Source: Bacteroidota bacterium (GTDB lineage Bacteria; Bacteroidota; Ignavibacteria; Ignavibacteriales; Melioribacteraceae). From it: a DNA stretch of 13,234 nucleotides. The stretch lies in NCBI GenBank assembly GCA_021812745.1, contig JAKAMS010000031.1, forward strand, positions 1 through 13,234, written 5' to 3'. The notes under the pieces were generated by a model. It saw only the letters and a list, made by a program, of their open reading frames with translations. It searched no databases and was not told the DNA's origin. Every line of letters starts with the position of its first letter. Within the stretch, counting starts at the first letter, position 1. The position numbers and the translations under genes were made by a program. Below are positions 6,465 through 13,234 of this stretch, piece after piece.

Positions 6465-8060
6465 TTATTTGCTCTTCAAAGTAAAGTTGAGTTTAAGCGT
6501 ATCGCCCGCCCTGACATTATAGGAAGTATCAATGTCTTTGTAATTACTTCTTTTAATCTTTATTCCAATAAAACCCGGGGCAACTCTTACCAAACGCAAC
6601 GGAGTCTGCCCCTTTTTTTCACCGTTGACGTAAACGTCTCCCCATGGATTAGAATTGAAATTAATAAATCCCATTTTTGAATTGAGATTTATATTGAGCC
6701 GTGTTACAGAATCGGCCTTGACCTTCACCATTTGCGCCGGATAAGGCGGATACTCCGGATTAACAAAATTTAGTGTGTAGTTTCCCTCAAGTAATTTTAT
6801 CGGTTTGTTCAAAGGTGTTGTGTCAAATTTTTCACCATTAATATATATATCAACCCAGGGTTCAGCCGAAATAAATAACCCGCCGTAGCCAATTGATTTG
6901 TTTTGGTCCGAATTGGAATTCTGCAACGGTTTGTTTGTATCAAGTTTTTGTGATGGCTCTTGATTTTTATTATCAACAAGCGGCTCTTTTAATTTATTCA
7001 GATCAACTTGATCTTTTGTTTGTGGATTTTGCTGCTGTAAGCTATTCGGTTCTTCAGACTTATTATTTTGAGATACATTTTCTTTATCGTTGCCAGCAAT
7101 AGATTTATCCTGACTCTGCCGATTCAACATCGGAACAACAAAAATTGCCGCTATACCAAGAAAAATTACCACAATAAAAATCCATGCAAGTTTAGATTTA
7201 TTTCCTTCTCTATCAACGTTGTTAATTACAATTGTCGGTTGATCAACATGAACATTCATTTCATCTAAAATTTCTTCGGCAGATTCGTAACGCTGACCTA
7301 TATTTTTCTTCAGCATTTTAAAGAGAATGTCTTTTATTAATTCCGGCTGCTCTTCCGCCAAATTAGAAACTTCGTTTTCATCATAAGCCATTATTTCATT
7401 CAGCGTAAGACTTACGTTGTCCCGCAGGAAAGGATTCTTTCCGGTAAATAGTTCAAAGAATACAACGCCGGCAGAAAATATATCGCTCTGGGGAGTAAGT
7501 TTTGCGCCGCGCACCTGTTCCGGACTCATATAGCTCGGTGTTCCAACGATCGAATATGGATTTGTTACAAAGTTATCTTCGGCAGAAAGAGCTAATCCAA
7601 AGTCGCCCAATTTTACATTGAGATTCTTATCTATGAAAATATTTTCCGGCTTAATATCGCGGTGTATAATTTGATTCTTGTGCGCGTAATCCAATCCTTT
7701 CAAGATCTGGATCATCACATGTTCTTTTTGTTCCGGTGTAAGAGTTTTTGTTTTGAAAATATTTCGGAGCGATTCTCCTTCGATATATTCAAATGAAATG
7801 TAGAAGAACTCTTTGCTCATACCGAAATCCAGAACTTTGATAATGTTCGGATGATCGAGTTTGGCAAGAATTTTTCCTTCACGCTTGAAACGTTCTACCA
7901 TTGAAGGATCCGGCAGTTTCTGCGTGTTCAGAACTTTGAGAATAATTTTTTTACTTAGATAAATATGATTGGCAAGAAATACGGCGGCATGCTCATCTTT
8001 CTTGAGCACTTCAATTATCTGAAATTTTTCGAACAATATTTCCGATGTAAGAGAAGACAT
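6465..8060 (-). CDS. Membrane Ser/Thr protein kinase with two periplasmic PEGA domains
   Basis: A 531-residue bacterial Hanks-type kinase. The kinase domain spans about 12-268: K42 (IILKVL), helix-C E61, HRD at 133-135 with K137 and N140, DFG at 153-155, GTPSYMSPE at 173-181 and D193. The phosphate loop is odd: VLKKDEHAAVFLA (18-30) has none of the usual glycines, while all other catalytic residues are present. One transmembrane helix lies at about 291-312. A polar, N/Q/K-rich linker follows (about 313-390), then two PEGA domains (about 394-458 and 464-528) that share PW-x-D-x-Y-x-NGE. The expected topology is cytoplasmic kinase and periplasmic PEGA domains, which may sense or touch the cell wall. 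Its ATG is 1 nt after the stop of the sigma-54 activator, so the two are almost certainly co-translated. Possible substrates include that activator and the STAS protein; this is inference. Confidence 0.95.
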   Translation of the reverse strand: MSSLTSEILFEKFQIIEVLKKDEHAAVFLANHIYLSKKIILKVLNTQKLPDPSMVERFKREGKILAKLDHPNIIKVLDFGMSKEFFYISFEYIEGESLRNIFKTKTLTPEQKEHVMIQILKGLDYAHKNQIIHRDIKPENIFIDKNLNVKLGDFGLALSAEDNFVTNPYSIVGTPSYMSPEQVRGAKLTPQSDIFSAGVVFFELFTGKNPFLRDNVSLTLNEIMAYDENEVSNLAEEQPELIKDILFKMLKKNIGQRYESAEEILDEMNVHVDQPTIVINNVDREGNKSKLAWIFIVVIFLGIAAIFVVPMLNRQSQDKSIAGNDKENVSQNNKSEEPNSLQQQNPQTKDQVDLNKLKEPLVDNKNQEPSQKLDTNKPLQNSNSDQNKSIGYGGLFISAEPWVDIYINGEKFDTTPLNKPIKLLEGNYTLNFVNPEYPPYPAQMVKVKADSVTRLNINLNSKMGFINFNSNPWGDVYVNGEKKGQTPLRLVRVAPGFIGIKIKRSNYKDIDTSYNVRAGDTLKLNFTLKSK

Positions 8061-8061
8061 T

Positions 8062-9552
8062 TTATTGCTCGCCCATTTCTTTCAGTTTCAGTTGAATCCA
8101 TCTAACAGAAACATCCAAAGATTTAGCCGTCGATGTCCTATTGTGATTAAATTCCTCCAGCCTCTTTTTGAGAAGCAGCATTTCATATTCTCTAAGTGTT
8201 CCTTGAAAAGTTTCCACTACTGCCTGATCTTCAAGGATAATGTGATCTGCGTGTAATTTATTTCCGTCGCATAGAATGAGAGCTCGTTGAATTACATTTA
8301 TTAATTGTCGGATATTTCCAGGCCAATAATAACTTTCTAATTTCTTTATCGCGGCAGAATCAATTAACATGTCTTTATTGCCGATTTTTTTAATAAAGAA
8401 ATCTACCAGCAAAGGAATATCACTTCTTCTTTCGCGAAGAGGCGGAACACGAATTGGGAAAACATTCAATCTGTAGAACAAATCTTCCCGGAAAGACCCA
8501 TCTTTTACAAGGGATTGTAGATCTTTGTTCGTTGCAGTAATAATACGAACATTAATTTTTCTTACTTTGACATCTCCAAGCCGGATAATTTCTCTATTTT
8601 CAAGAACTCGCAATAGTTTTGCCTGAAGAGCAATGGAAATATCAGCAATCTCATCCAAGAAAAATGTTCCACCATCAGCGGCTTCAAGTAATCCTTGTTT
8701 ATCTGTATTTGCACCGGTGAACGCGCCTTTTTTGTAACCGAATAATTCACTCTCCAAAAGATTATCCGGAATCGAGCCGCAGAACTGTGCAAGAAAGGGT
8801 TTATCTTTTCTCTTGCTCAAATCATGTATTGCTTTTGCAGCAATTTCTTTTCCCGTTCCGCTCTCGCCGGTAATTAAAACTGTAGTGTCAGTAAGCGCAA
8901 CCTTATAAAGAATCTGAGAAAGGTTACGCATCACGGAACTTTCACCAATCATGTCGGGAATTTCGAACAATGACTGTAGTCGATTAGTGAGAATTTGATT
9001 TTCTTTTTCCAGTTCTTCCAATTTAATAATACGGTCGAGTGCGAGTGAAACAAGATTGGAAAAAAAACTCAAGAATAAAAGATTCTCGTCCGTAAACTCG
9101 CGGCGGTCTAGCTGGCTATCAGCAACAATTACGCCCCAGACTTTTCCGTCTCTAACAATCGGAACACCAATAACAGATTTAATGCGTTGTATCTGAACGC
9201 TTTCAAATTGCGAGAGATGGGGATCGCTCATTACATCGTGGTATAGAAGCGGTTTTTTTTCTTTAATTACTTTTTGAAGAATGCCAGAAGAAAATTCGTG
9301 AAGATCAGTTATTGTTTCATTGGAAATTTTACGTGCCGAGATAATTGAAAAATTATCATTCTCTTCATCATACTTAACAAACAAGCCCCGTTCGGCATTT
9401 ATTACGTTAATGACAATATCAATCGCATCTTCTATCAATAAATCCTGGCGAGTAGCCGAATTGAGTATCTGAGTGAATTCATAGAGTGATTCGAACTCAT
9501 CTTTAGAAAGATTTTTTATATGATTAATATTTTCTTTGAAAAAATTACTCAT
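8062..9552 (-). CDS. Sigma-54-dependent transcriptional activator with GAF sensor domain
   Basis: A 496-residue enhancer-binding protein. A GAF domain fills about 33-172 (ERGLFVKYDEENDNF, IGVPIVRDGKVWGVIVADS) and is followed by a coiled linker (about 175-195). The AAA+ domain spans about 200-430: Walker A GESGTGKE (229-236), the sigma-54 contact loop GAFTGA (276-281), Walker B GTFFLDE (295-301), FREDLFYRLNVFPI (354-367) with R355 and R361, and WPGNIRQL (410-417). A Fis-type helix-turn-helix closes the protein (about 453-494, NRTSTAKSLDVSVRWIQLKL). All parts needed to remodel RNA polymerase with RpoN appear intact. There is no receiver domain, so it is not a classical response regulator. Input is probably a small ligand at the GAF domain, or the adjacent kinase, 1 nt downstream. 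A weak GAGAAG lies ahead of the ATG. The target promoters are unknown. Confidence 0.96.
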   Translation of the reverse strand: MSNFFKENINHIKNLSKDEFESLYEFTQILNSATRQDLLIEDAIDIVINVINAERGLFVKYDEENDNFSIISARKISNETITDLHEFSSGILQKVIKEKKPLLYHDVMSDPHLSQFESVQIQRIKSVIGVPIVRDGKVWGVIVADSQLDRREFTDENLLFLSFFSNLVSLALDRIIKLEELEKENQILTNRLQSLFEIPDMIGESSVMRNLSQILYKVALTDTTVLITGESGTGKEIAAKAIHDLSKRKDKPFLAQFCGSIPDNLLESELFGYKKGAFTGANTDKQGLLEAADGGTFFLDEIADISIALQAKLLRVLENREIIRLGDVKVRKINVRIITATNKDLQSLVKDGSFREDLFYRLNVFPIRVPPLRERRSDIPLLVDFFIKKIGNKDMLIDSAAIKKLESYYWPGNIRQLINVIQRALILCDGNKLHADHIILEDQAVVETFQGTLREYEMLLLKKRLEEFNHNRTSTAKSLDVSVRWIQLKLKEMGEQ

Positions 9553-9572
9553 TGATAGAACTTCTCAATTTT

Positions 9573-10550
9573 TTATTGAACAACAAACGATGCCGGCAAA
9601 GAGCGGGCTCTGTTTTGAAAATCATCAACAACCCAAATGACCCAGAAATATTGACCCGCTGGCAAATTATTTATTTCCGGTATGTCTGATGTAAATTCAA
9701 CTTTCTCTTTTGAAAAACTTGTGGGTCCATATACCAATTTTGGAGAATTGCCTTCCGTGTAAATCTCAAAATTATAACTGAAATTAAACCCTGGCAAAAA
9801 TCTATTCCAGACAAATTTTACGGGCTTCTTTACAACTTCCAGATTTGCGGGAGATTGAAAAATAATATCCTGTCTTATTGTTCTTTTAATTGTTGAAAAG
9901 CCGATTTTAAATTCTTTACCAGTTTTATCATAAACACTTATCTCAAAATTTTCTCCTATTCCTTCATCCATAGAACTCAGATTCAAGTCGGCTGGTGAAA
10001 ATTTGTTTTCATAGAATCCGGAAGATGATTTAAATGAAAGACTTTTATTTATGTTCAGTTCGGTACAGCGCACAAAAACAGAAGCCACATCATTTTCGGG
10101 ATCCGAAATTTTTGCCTTAACATAAAGTGTGTCGCTTTGAACTGTCGGATATCTGTTCACAACACTCGTGTAAATTACAAGACTATCGAGTTTCGGAATC
10201 GAATTGAGATAAGCATCAACGTGCTGAGTTCTCTGATTTATAAGGTTGATAAGGAGAGAATCGTTGCTGTATCCGTCCTTTTCAAAATAGATCCATCCTT
10301 GTTTCTGTGGCAGCTGATCAATTGTAAATTTTCCCGCGGCATCTGTTTGAACCAATTGATTTTGAGCTTTCCAAAAAACTTTTACTCCTGGAATAGGCTG
10401 ATGAGGTAAAGCCGCCGTTTGGATTGTTCCCTCAATGGCAGCAAGCTGGTAATCTGGGTTCAGCGGATCGAGCGGATTTAACCTTGGTGCATCACACGAA
10501 AATGCGGCACTGATCAAAATCAGCGATATTATACCACGAAAAATTTTCAT
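9573..10550 (-). CDS. Lipoprotein with carboxypeptidase-regulatory-like and Fn3-like beta domains
   Basis: A 325-residue predicted lipoprotein. The signal ISLILISAAFSC ends in a lipobox with C19, and the mature end reads CDAPRLNPLDPLNPDY. Residues about 38-115 resemble a carboxypeptidase regulatory-like (transthyretin-like) fold: IEGTIQTAALPHQPIPGVKV, then QTDAAGKFTIDQLP and IYFEKDGYS. The middle (about 120-225) is beta-rich and has SDPENDVASVFV, a pattern of Ig-like domains. Residues about 228-325 look Fn3-like (PVKFVWNRFLPGFNFSYNFEI, GQYFWVIWVVDDFQNR with spaced aromatics). It is probably anchored in the outer membrane or periplasm and acts in binding or structure; no catalytic motif is seen. 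It is the first gene of the cluster and ends 20 nt before the activator ATG. I do not recognise a specific function. The start rests on the signal peptide, since no ribosome site is visible. Confidence 0.85.
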   Translation of the reverse strand: MKIFRGIISLILISAAFSCDAPRLNPLDPLNPDYQLAAIEGTIQTAALPHQPIPGVKVFWKAQNQLVQTDAAGKFTIDQLPQKQGWIYFEKDGYSNDSLLINLINQRTQHVDAYLNSIPKLDSLVIYTSVVNRYPTVQSDTLYVKAKISDPENDVASVFVRCTELNINKSLSFKSSSGFYENKFSPADLNLSSMDEGIGENFEISVYDKTGKEFKIGFSTIKRTIRQDIIFQSPANLEVVKKPVKFVWNRFLPGFNFSYNFEIYTEGNSPKLVYGPTSFSKEKVEFTSDIPEINNLPAGQYFWVIWVVDDFQNRARSLPASFVVQ

Positions 10551-10593
10551 ATAAGGTTCAATTCCCTAGCGAAAAAACCATTCCCTTCAAAAA

Positions 10594-10628
10594 CAAAGAT
10601 AAATAAAAGCCAAAAGACTTGTGGCAAA
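10594..10628 (-). promoter_or_regulatory. Weak Bacteroidota-type promoter candidate upstream of the lipoprotein gene
   Basis: On the minus strand, TATCTTTG (10594-10601) matches the Bacteroidota -7 consensus TAnnTTTG exactly. A TTTG (10625-10628) lies 23 nt upstream, a little farther than the usual 19-21 nt. It sits about 44 nt before the lipoprotein ATG, a sensible place for the cluster promoter. The motif is short and the DNA AT-rich, so chance is a real possibility, and Ignavibacteria may use a different consensus. Confidence 0.25.
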
Positions 10629-10648
10629 TATGCAGGAAATAATTCTAA

Positions 10649-11437
10649 TTATAAACTCAAAAATAGACTTCCTGTGGAATAGAGCACGGCATTGCCGGAG
10701 ATTGTGACGCGGTCTCCGCGTTCTTCGCAAAGAAGTTCGCCCATTCTTTTTGAAACTTGAAGCACACGAAAATTTTTCTTACCCAATTTTTCAGACCAAT
10801 ATGGAACAAGAACTGTGTGCGCAGAGCCGGTTACTGGATCTTCATCAATTCCTTCGTTGGGAGCGAACATTCGGGATACAAAATCTACTTCATTTCCTTG
10901 TGCAGAAATTATAACCGCATGCGGGTGTATCTGTTTTATCAATTCAATTTTCGGCTGATAATTCCGAATGTAATCTTCCGAATCGAAAACAACTAGAAGA
11001 TAAAATCCGTTTTCTAGAACTTCCAGCGGTTCTTTATCAAAACACTTTTTGACTGCCTCACTCATTTTTACCGGTCTTGGTTTGTGAATTGGAAAATCGA
11101 GCGTAAGCAATTCTCCGTTTCGTTCAACAATTAATTCACCGCTTTTAGAGATAAATTTAATTTTTGTAGAATTCTTTTCAATGAAATTGAAAATCACATA
11201 AGCTGATGCAAGTGTTGCATGTCCGCACAAAGGAACCTCGCTTACAGGAGTCATCCACCTAATATGATAGTGTTCTTTTTCTTTGACAAAAAAAGCTGTC
11301 TCAGATAAATTATTTTCTGCCGCAATATTTTGAAGAGTGGTATCATCCAGCCATTTTTCAAGCGGAACTATTGCGGCGGGATTTCCGCCAAATAATTTAG
11401 ATGTGAACGCATCAACTTGATAGATTGGTAATGTCAT
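10649..11437 (-). CDS. PhzF family isomerase
   Basis: A 262-residue PhzF/YddE-type protein of normal length. It opens with PIYQVDAFTSKLFGGNPAAI (4-23). The catalytic glutamate is E46 (NLSETAF), as in PhzF E45. CGHATLASAY (71-80) and DPVTGSAH (200-207) supply the other conserved active-site residues (H73, D200, G204). The fold is a two-lobed diaminopimelate-epimerase type that moves protons without cofactor. PhzF itself acts in phenazine synthesis, but no phenazine genes are nearby and most family members have unknown substrates, so a phenazine role should not be assumed. The ATG at 11437 is chosen over one at 11464. It has an AAGGAG site 6 nt upstream, and family similarity begins at MTLPIYQVDAF; the longer form would add nine residues that do not resemble the family. 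It follows yjjX by 64 nt on the same strand. Confidence 0.93.
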   Translation of the reverse strand: MTLPIYQVDAFTSKLFGGNPAAIVPLEKWLDDTTLQNIAAENNLSETAFFVKEKEHYHIRWMTPVSEVPLCGHATLASAYVIFNFIEKNSTKIKFISKSGELIVERNGELLTLDFPIHKPRPVKMSEAVKKCFDKEPLEVLENGFYLLVVFDSEDYIRNYQPKIELIKQIHPHAVIISAQGNEVDFVSRMFAPNEGIDEDPVTGSAHTVLVPYWSEKLGKKNFRVLQVSKRMGELLCEERGDRVTISGNAVLYSTGSLFLSL

Positions 11438-11443
11438 ACTATT

Positions 11444-11449
11444 CTCCTT
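11444..11449 (-). promoter_or_regulatory. Shine-Dalgarno that sets the PhzF start
   Basis: AAGGAG on the minus strand lies 6 nt before the ATG at 11437. It is the strongest ribosome site in the window, and it lies inside the longer candidate reading frame, which argues against the upstream ATG at 11464. Confidence 0.8.
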
Positions 11450-11501
11450 CATAATCTTGCTCATGATCTTTCGGAAACGAAGAATAAAATCAAAAGCCTG
11501 G

Positions 11502-12038
11502 TTATTTGAAATACATTTTTTTGTGCAAAAAAGGAATTAACGCGACTTTCAAACCTTCAACGTAAAGCTCTTTTCTATTCATTACACCATTTGTAAAAAA
11601 TCCGATAGCACCGTGTTTCTGTTTTGTGTTCTGCTGATTCATAATTTCATCCATAACATCGCCAAGCTCTATTCCCATCAAAAGTTTTTCAACTACATTC
11701 TGTGGTAATTCAAAATGAGGCGACAATCCAAATCCAACTCTTCCCTCTTTATCAACAACACACATACAGCCAAAGGCAAACCACTTTTCAAATTGTTTAG
11801 CAATACCGCCTTCAATTCCCACAAAATAATCGGCGGAAAGATTTTGAGTAAAGTTAAGTTCTTTTAGTTTCATTGCCCGGTTTTGCGCACCAACAAAAGT
11901 TTGGTCTCCTACCGGCTGCGACGAAACACCGGATTCAACATCAATCCCGATGGTTTCGATATTGTCATAATAATTTATGAATGCTTCTTTAACTGAATCA
12001 ATCTTAACGGGATTTTTCGATCCTACCAGAACTTTCAT
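11502..12038 (-). CDS. yjjX: YjjX family inosine/xanthosine triphosphatase
   Basis: A 178-residue house-cleaning NTPase that hydrolyses non-canonical ITP and XTP in the cytoplasm. Its length is close to that of E. coli YjjX (170). The motifs fit along the chain: VGSKNPVKIDSVKEAF (5-20), ESGVSSQPVGDQTF (35-48), GAQNRA (50-55), VGIEGGI (73-79), GDVMDEI (126-132) and GAIGFFTNG followed by R155. The first motif binds the triphosphate; the acidic residues are the likely metal ligands. A weak AGGCGG site lies 4 nt before the ATG. The gene is divergent from the M28 peptidase and may share a transcript with the PhzF gene. No functional link between the two is evident. Confidence 0.94.
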   Translation of the reverse strand: MKVLVGSKNPVKIDSVKEAFINYYDNIETIGIDVESGVSSQPVGDQTFVGAQNRAMKLKELNFTQNLSADYFVGIEGGIAKQFEKWFAFGCMCVVDKEGRVGFGLSPHFELPQNVVEKLLMGIELGDVMDEIMNQQNTKQKHGAIGFFTNGVMNRKELYVEGLKVALIPFLHKKMYFK

Positions 12039-12171
12039 TTTACCGCCTTTAAAAAGAAATAATGCTTTAAAGAATACAAAAATAATTTGTTATTTTTTCA
12101 TGGGATTGTTGATTACTTTTCACGGCAGCCCTTGCATATCTTCACTTTTATAAAATTATTGCGGAGAATTT
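12039..12171. promoter_or_regulatory. Divergent intergenic region between yjjX and the M28 peptidase gene
   Basis: These 133 AT-rich bases must hold promoters for both directions. On the minus strand TATTTTTG (12077-12084) fits the Bacteroidota -7 consensus TAnnTTTG, but no TTTG lies at the expected distance upstream. On the plus strand I see no good -35/-10 pair, only TATAAAAT at 12149-12156, too close to the start to be convincing. No operator-like inverted repeat was found. Confidence 0.4.
12163..12166 (+). promoter_or_regulatory. Shine-Dalgarno of the M28 peptidase gene
   Basis: GGAG lies 5 nt before the ATG at 12172 and supports that start, together with the signal peptide that follows it. 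Confidence 0.65.
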
Positions 12172-13234
12172 ATGAAGAATCAACTCTTTTTTGTCTTCTT
12201 GATATCATCCCTTCTTTTAGTTAGCTGCAGCAATGGTCAAAAAGAAATTCAGACTGCGTTGGATAAAATTAATGCTGACGGGTTAAAAGAAAAGATTTCA
12301 ATATTAGCTTCTGATGATTTTAAGGGACGCGCTCCGTCAACCTTGGGAGAAGAACGAACCATCAAATATCTTAAAGATCAATTCAAGAAGATTGGACTAA
12401 AACCGGGTAACGGAAACAGTTATTTGCAGGAAATTCCTTTTGTTAAGATTACCACAGATTTAAATTCAATTTCCGCCGTCATTAGAAGTAAAAATGAAAC
12501 ATTGAATCTTTCCGTTCCAAAAGATTTTGTTGTTGGAACAACGAGAATTGTGGACAACACTTCATTAAAAAACTCCGAAATGATTTTTGCCGGTTACGGA
12601 ATTGTTGCTCCAGAATATAACTGGAATGATTACGCCGGACTTAATGTAAAAGGTAAAACAGTTGTTGTGCTTGTTAACGATCCGGGATTTGCTACCGGAG
12701 ATAAAAATTTATTCAACGGTAAAGCGATGACATATTACGGAAGATGGACTTATAAATTTGAGGAAGCCGCAAGACAAGGTGCCGCGGGCTTAATAATTAT
12801 TCACGAAACCGATGCCGCTGGTTATCCATGGAGCGTTGTTGAAAATAGTTGGACCGGAACTAGATTCTACTTAGAAACAGCGGACAAAAATATGTCTAAC
12901 TGCGAATTCAACGGTTGGGTTACAACAGAAGCCGCACAGAAAATTTTTAAAATGTCCGGCTTAGATTACAAAAAAGAAATTGCCGCTGCCGCACAAAGAG
13001 GATTTAAACCAATCGCACTCTCTTCAAAGATCTCTATTTCGTTCAAGAGTAAATTCGCTTATACAAAATCCAATAACGCCATCGCTGTTCTGCCGGGAAA
13101 AGAACTAGCCGATGAATATATTATTTATACCGCACACTGGGATCATTTTGGTGTAAGACCTAGCACTGCACAAGGAGATTCAATATTAAACGGGGCTTTA
13201 GATAACGCAACGGGAGTAGCTGGTATATTACAAA
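12172..13234 (+). CDS. M28 family zinc metallopeptidase lipoprotein, C-terminus cut by window edge
   Basis: The frame is open from the ATG at 12172 to the window edge, giving 354 codons. The signal LISSLLLVSC has a lipobox with C19, so the protein is probably anchored in the envelope. Residues about 27-90 form the family's N-terminal segment (LASDDFKGRAPSTLGEERT). Residues about 135-270 look like an inserted PA domain (MIFAGYGIVAPEYNWNDYAG, KGKTVVVLVNDPGF, GAAGLIIIH). The peptidase core begins near 295: TAHWDHFG (320-327) supplies zinc ligand H322 and D324, and LDNATG (343-348) supplies the bridging zinc ligand D344. The remaining ligands (an E-E pair, D and H) lie beyond the window. Members cleave N-terminal residues of peptides. 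The catalytic part is half unseen, so activity is inferred from the family. Confidence 0.93.
   Translation, partial: MKNQLFFVFLISSLLLVSCSNGQKEIQTALDKINADGLKEKISILASDDFKGRAPSTLGEERTIKYLKDQFKKIGLKPGNGNSYLQEIPFVKITTDLNSISAVIRSKNETLNLSVPKDFVVGTTRIVDNTSLKNSEMIFAGYGIVAPEYNWNDYAGLNVKGKTVVVLVNDPGFATGDKNLFNGKAMTYYGRWTYKFEEAARQGAAGLIIIHETDAAGYPWSVVENSWTGTRFYLETADKNMSNCEFNGWVTTEAAQKIFKMSGLDYKKEIAAAAQRGFKPIALSSKISISFKSKFAYTKSNNAIAVLPGKELADEYIIYTAHWDHFGVRPSTAQGDSILNGALDNATGVAGILQ

Noticed and set aside
10602..10617. TGGCTTTTATTTATC on the minus strand upstream of the lipoprotein gene as a -24/-12 site
   Set aside because: The spacing could fit, but the -12 element reads TATC in place of TTGC, so the invariant GC is missing.
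10639..10652. Inverted repeat ATAATT-CT-AATTAT at the end of the PhzF gene as a terminator
   Set aside because: The stem is only A/T pairs with a 2-nt loop and overlaps the stop codon; it would be too weak to end transcription.
10649..11437. PhzF as a sign of a phenazine biosynthesis cluster
   Set aside because: No other phz genes are in view, and most PhzF-family proteins in genomes are not involved in phenazine synthesis.

Overview
The window looks like a chromosomal segment from the Ignavibacteria (Bacteroidota/Chlorobi group). The main reason is the kelch protein at 5136-6422. It ends in a type IX secretion (T9SS) sorting domain of the style common there (DQNFPNPFNPST, and a C-terminal GIYIYRM...KKMILLK). 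Other hints are AT-rich DNA, mostly weak Shine-Dalgarno sites, and a lipoprotein whose mature end reads NPLDPLNPDY. This placement is inference from motifs, not from a search. I see no rRNA, tRNA, CRISPR array, insertion sequence or phage gene.

Left part (1-2445, minus strand): a sensor protein with a GAF-like region and two PAS domains runs off the left edge; its output domain is not visible. Upstream on the same strand is a 12-helix MFS transporter. The transporter is divergent from a plus-strand U32-family gene (2522-3745) that resembles tRNA-hydroxylation protein TrhP. That gene meets the next minus-strand gene tail to tail with only 2 bp between the stop codons.

Centre (10550 down to 3748, minus strand): six tightly packed genes form the striking part of the window. 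In transcription order they are a lipoprotein, a GAF/sigma-54 activator, a membrane Ser/Thr kinase with two PEGA domains, a secreted six-motif kelch protein with a T9SS sorting domain, a TPR/DUF5683-like membrane protein, and a STAS anti-sigma-factor antagonist. Gaps are 22, 1 and 42 nt, then a 4-nt ATGA overlap, then about 200 nt before the STAS gene. That last gap holds a possible 31-residue ORF. The set combines surface proteins, a transmembrane kinase and two types of transcription-control protein. I read it as a candidate, not yet described, envelope-to-transcription signalling module.

Right part: yjjX (house-cleaning NTPase) and a PhzF-family isomerase lie on the minus strand. They are divergent from a plus-strand M28 metallopeptidase lipoprotein that runs off the right edge. 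Two annotated starts are moved from the longest possible ORF: the PhzF gene to an ATG with a strong AAGGAG site, and the U32 gene to an ATG three codons downstream of a TTG.
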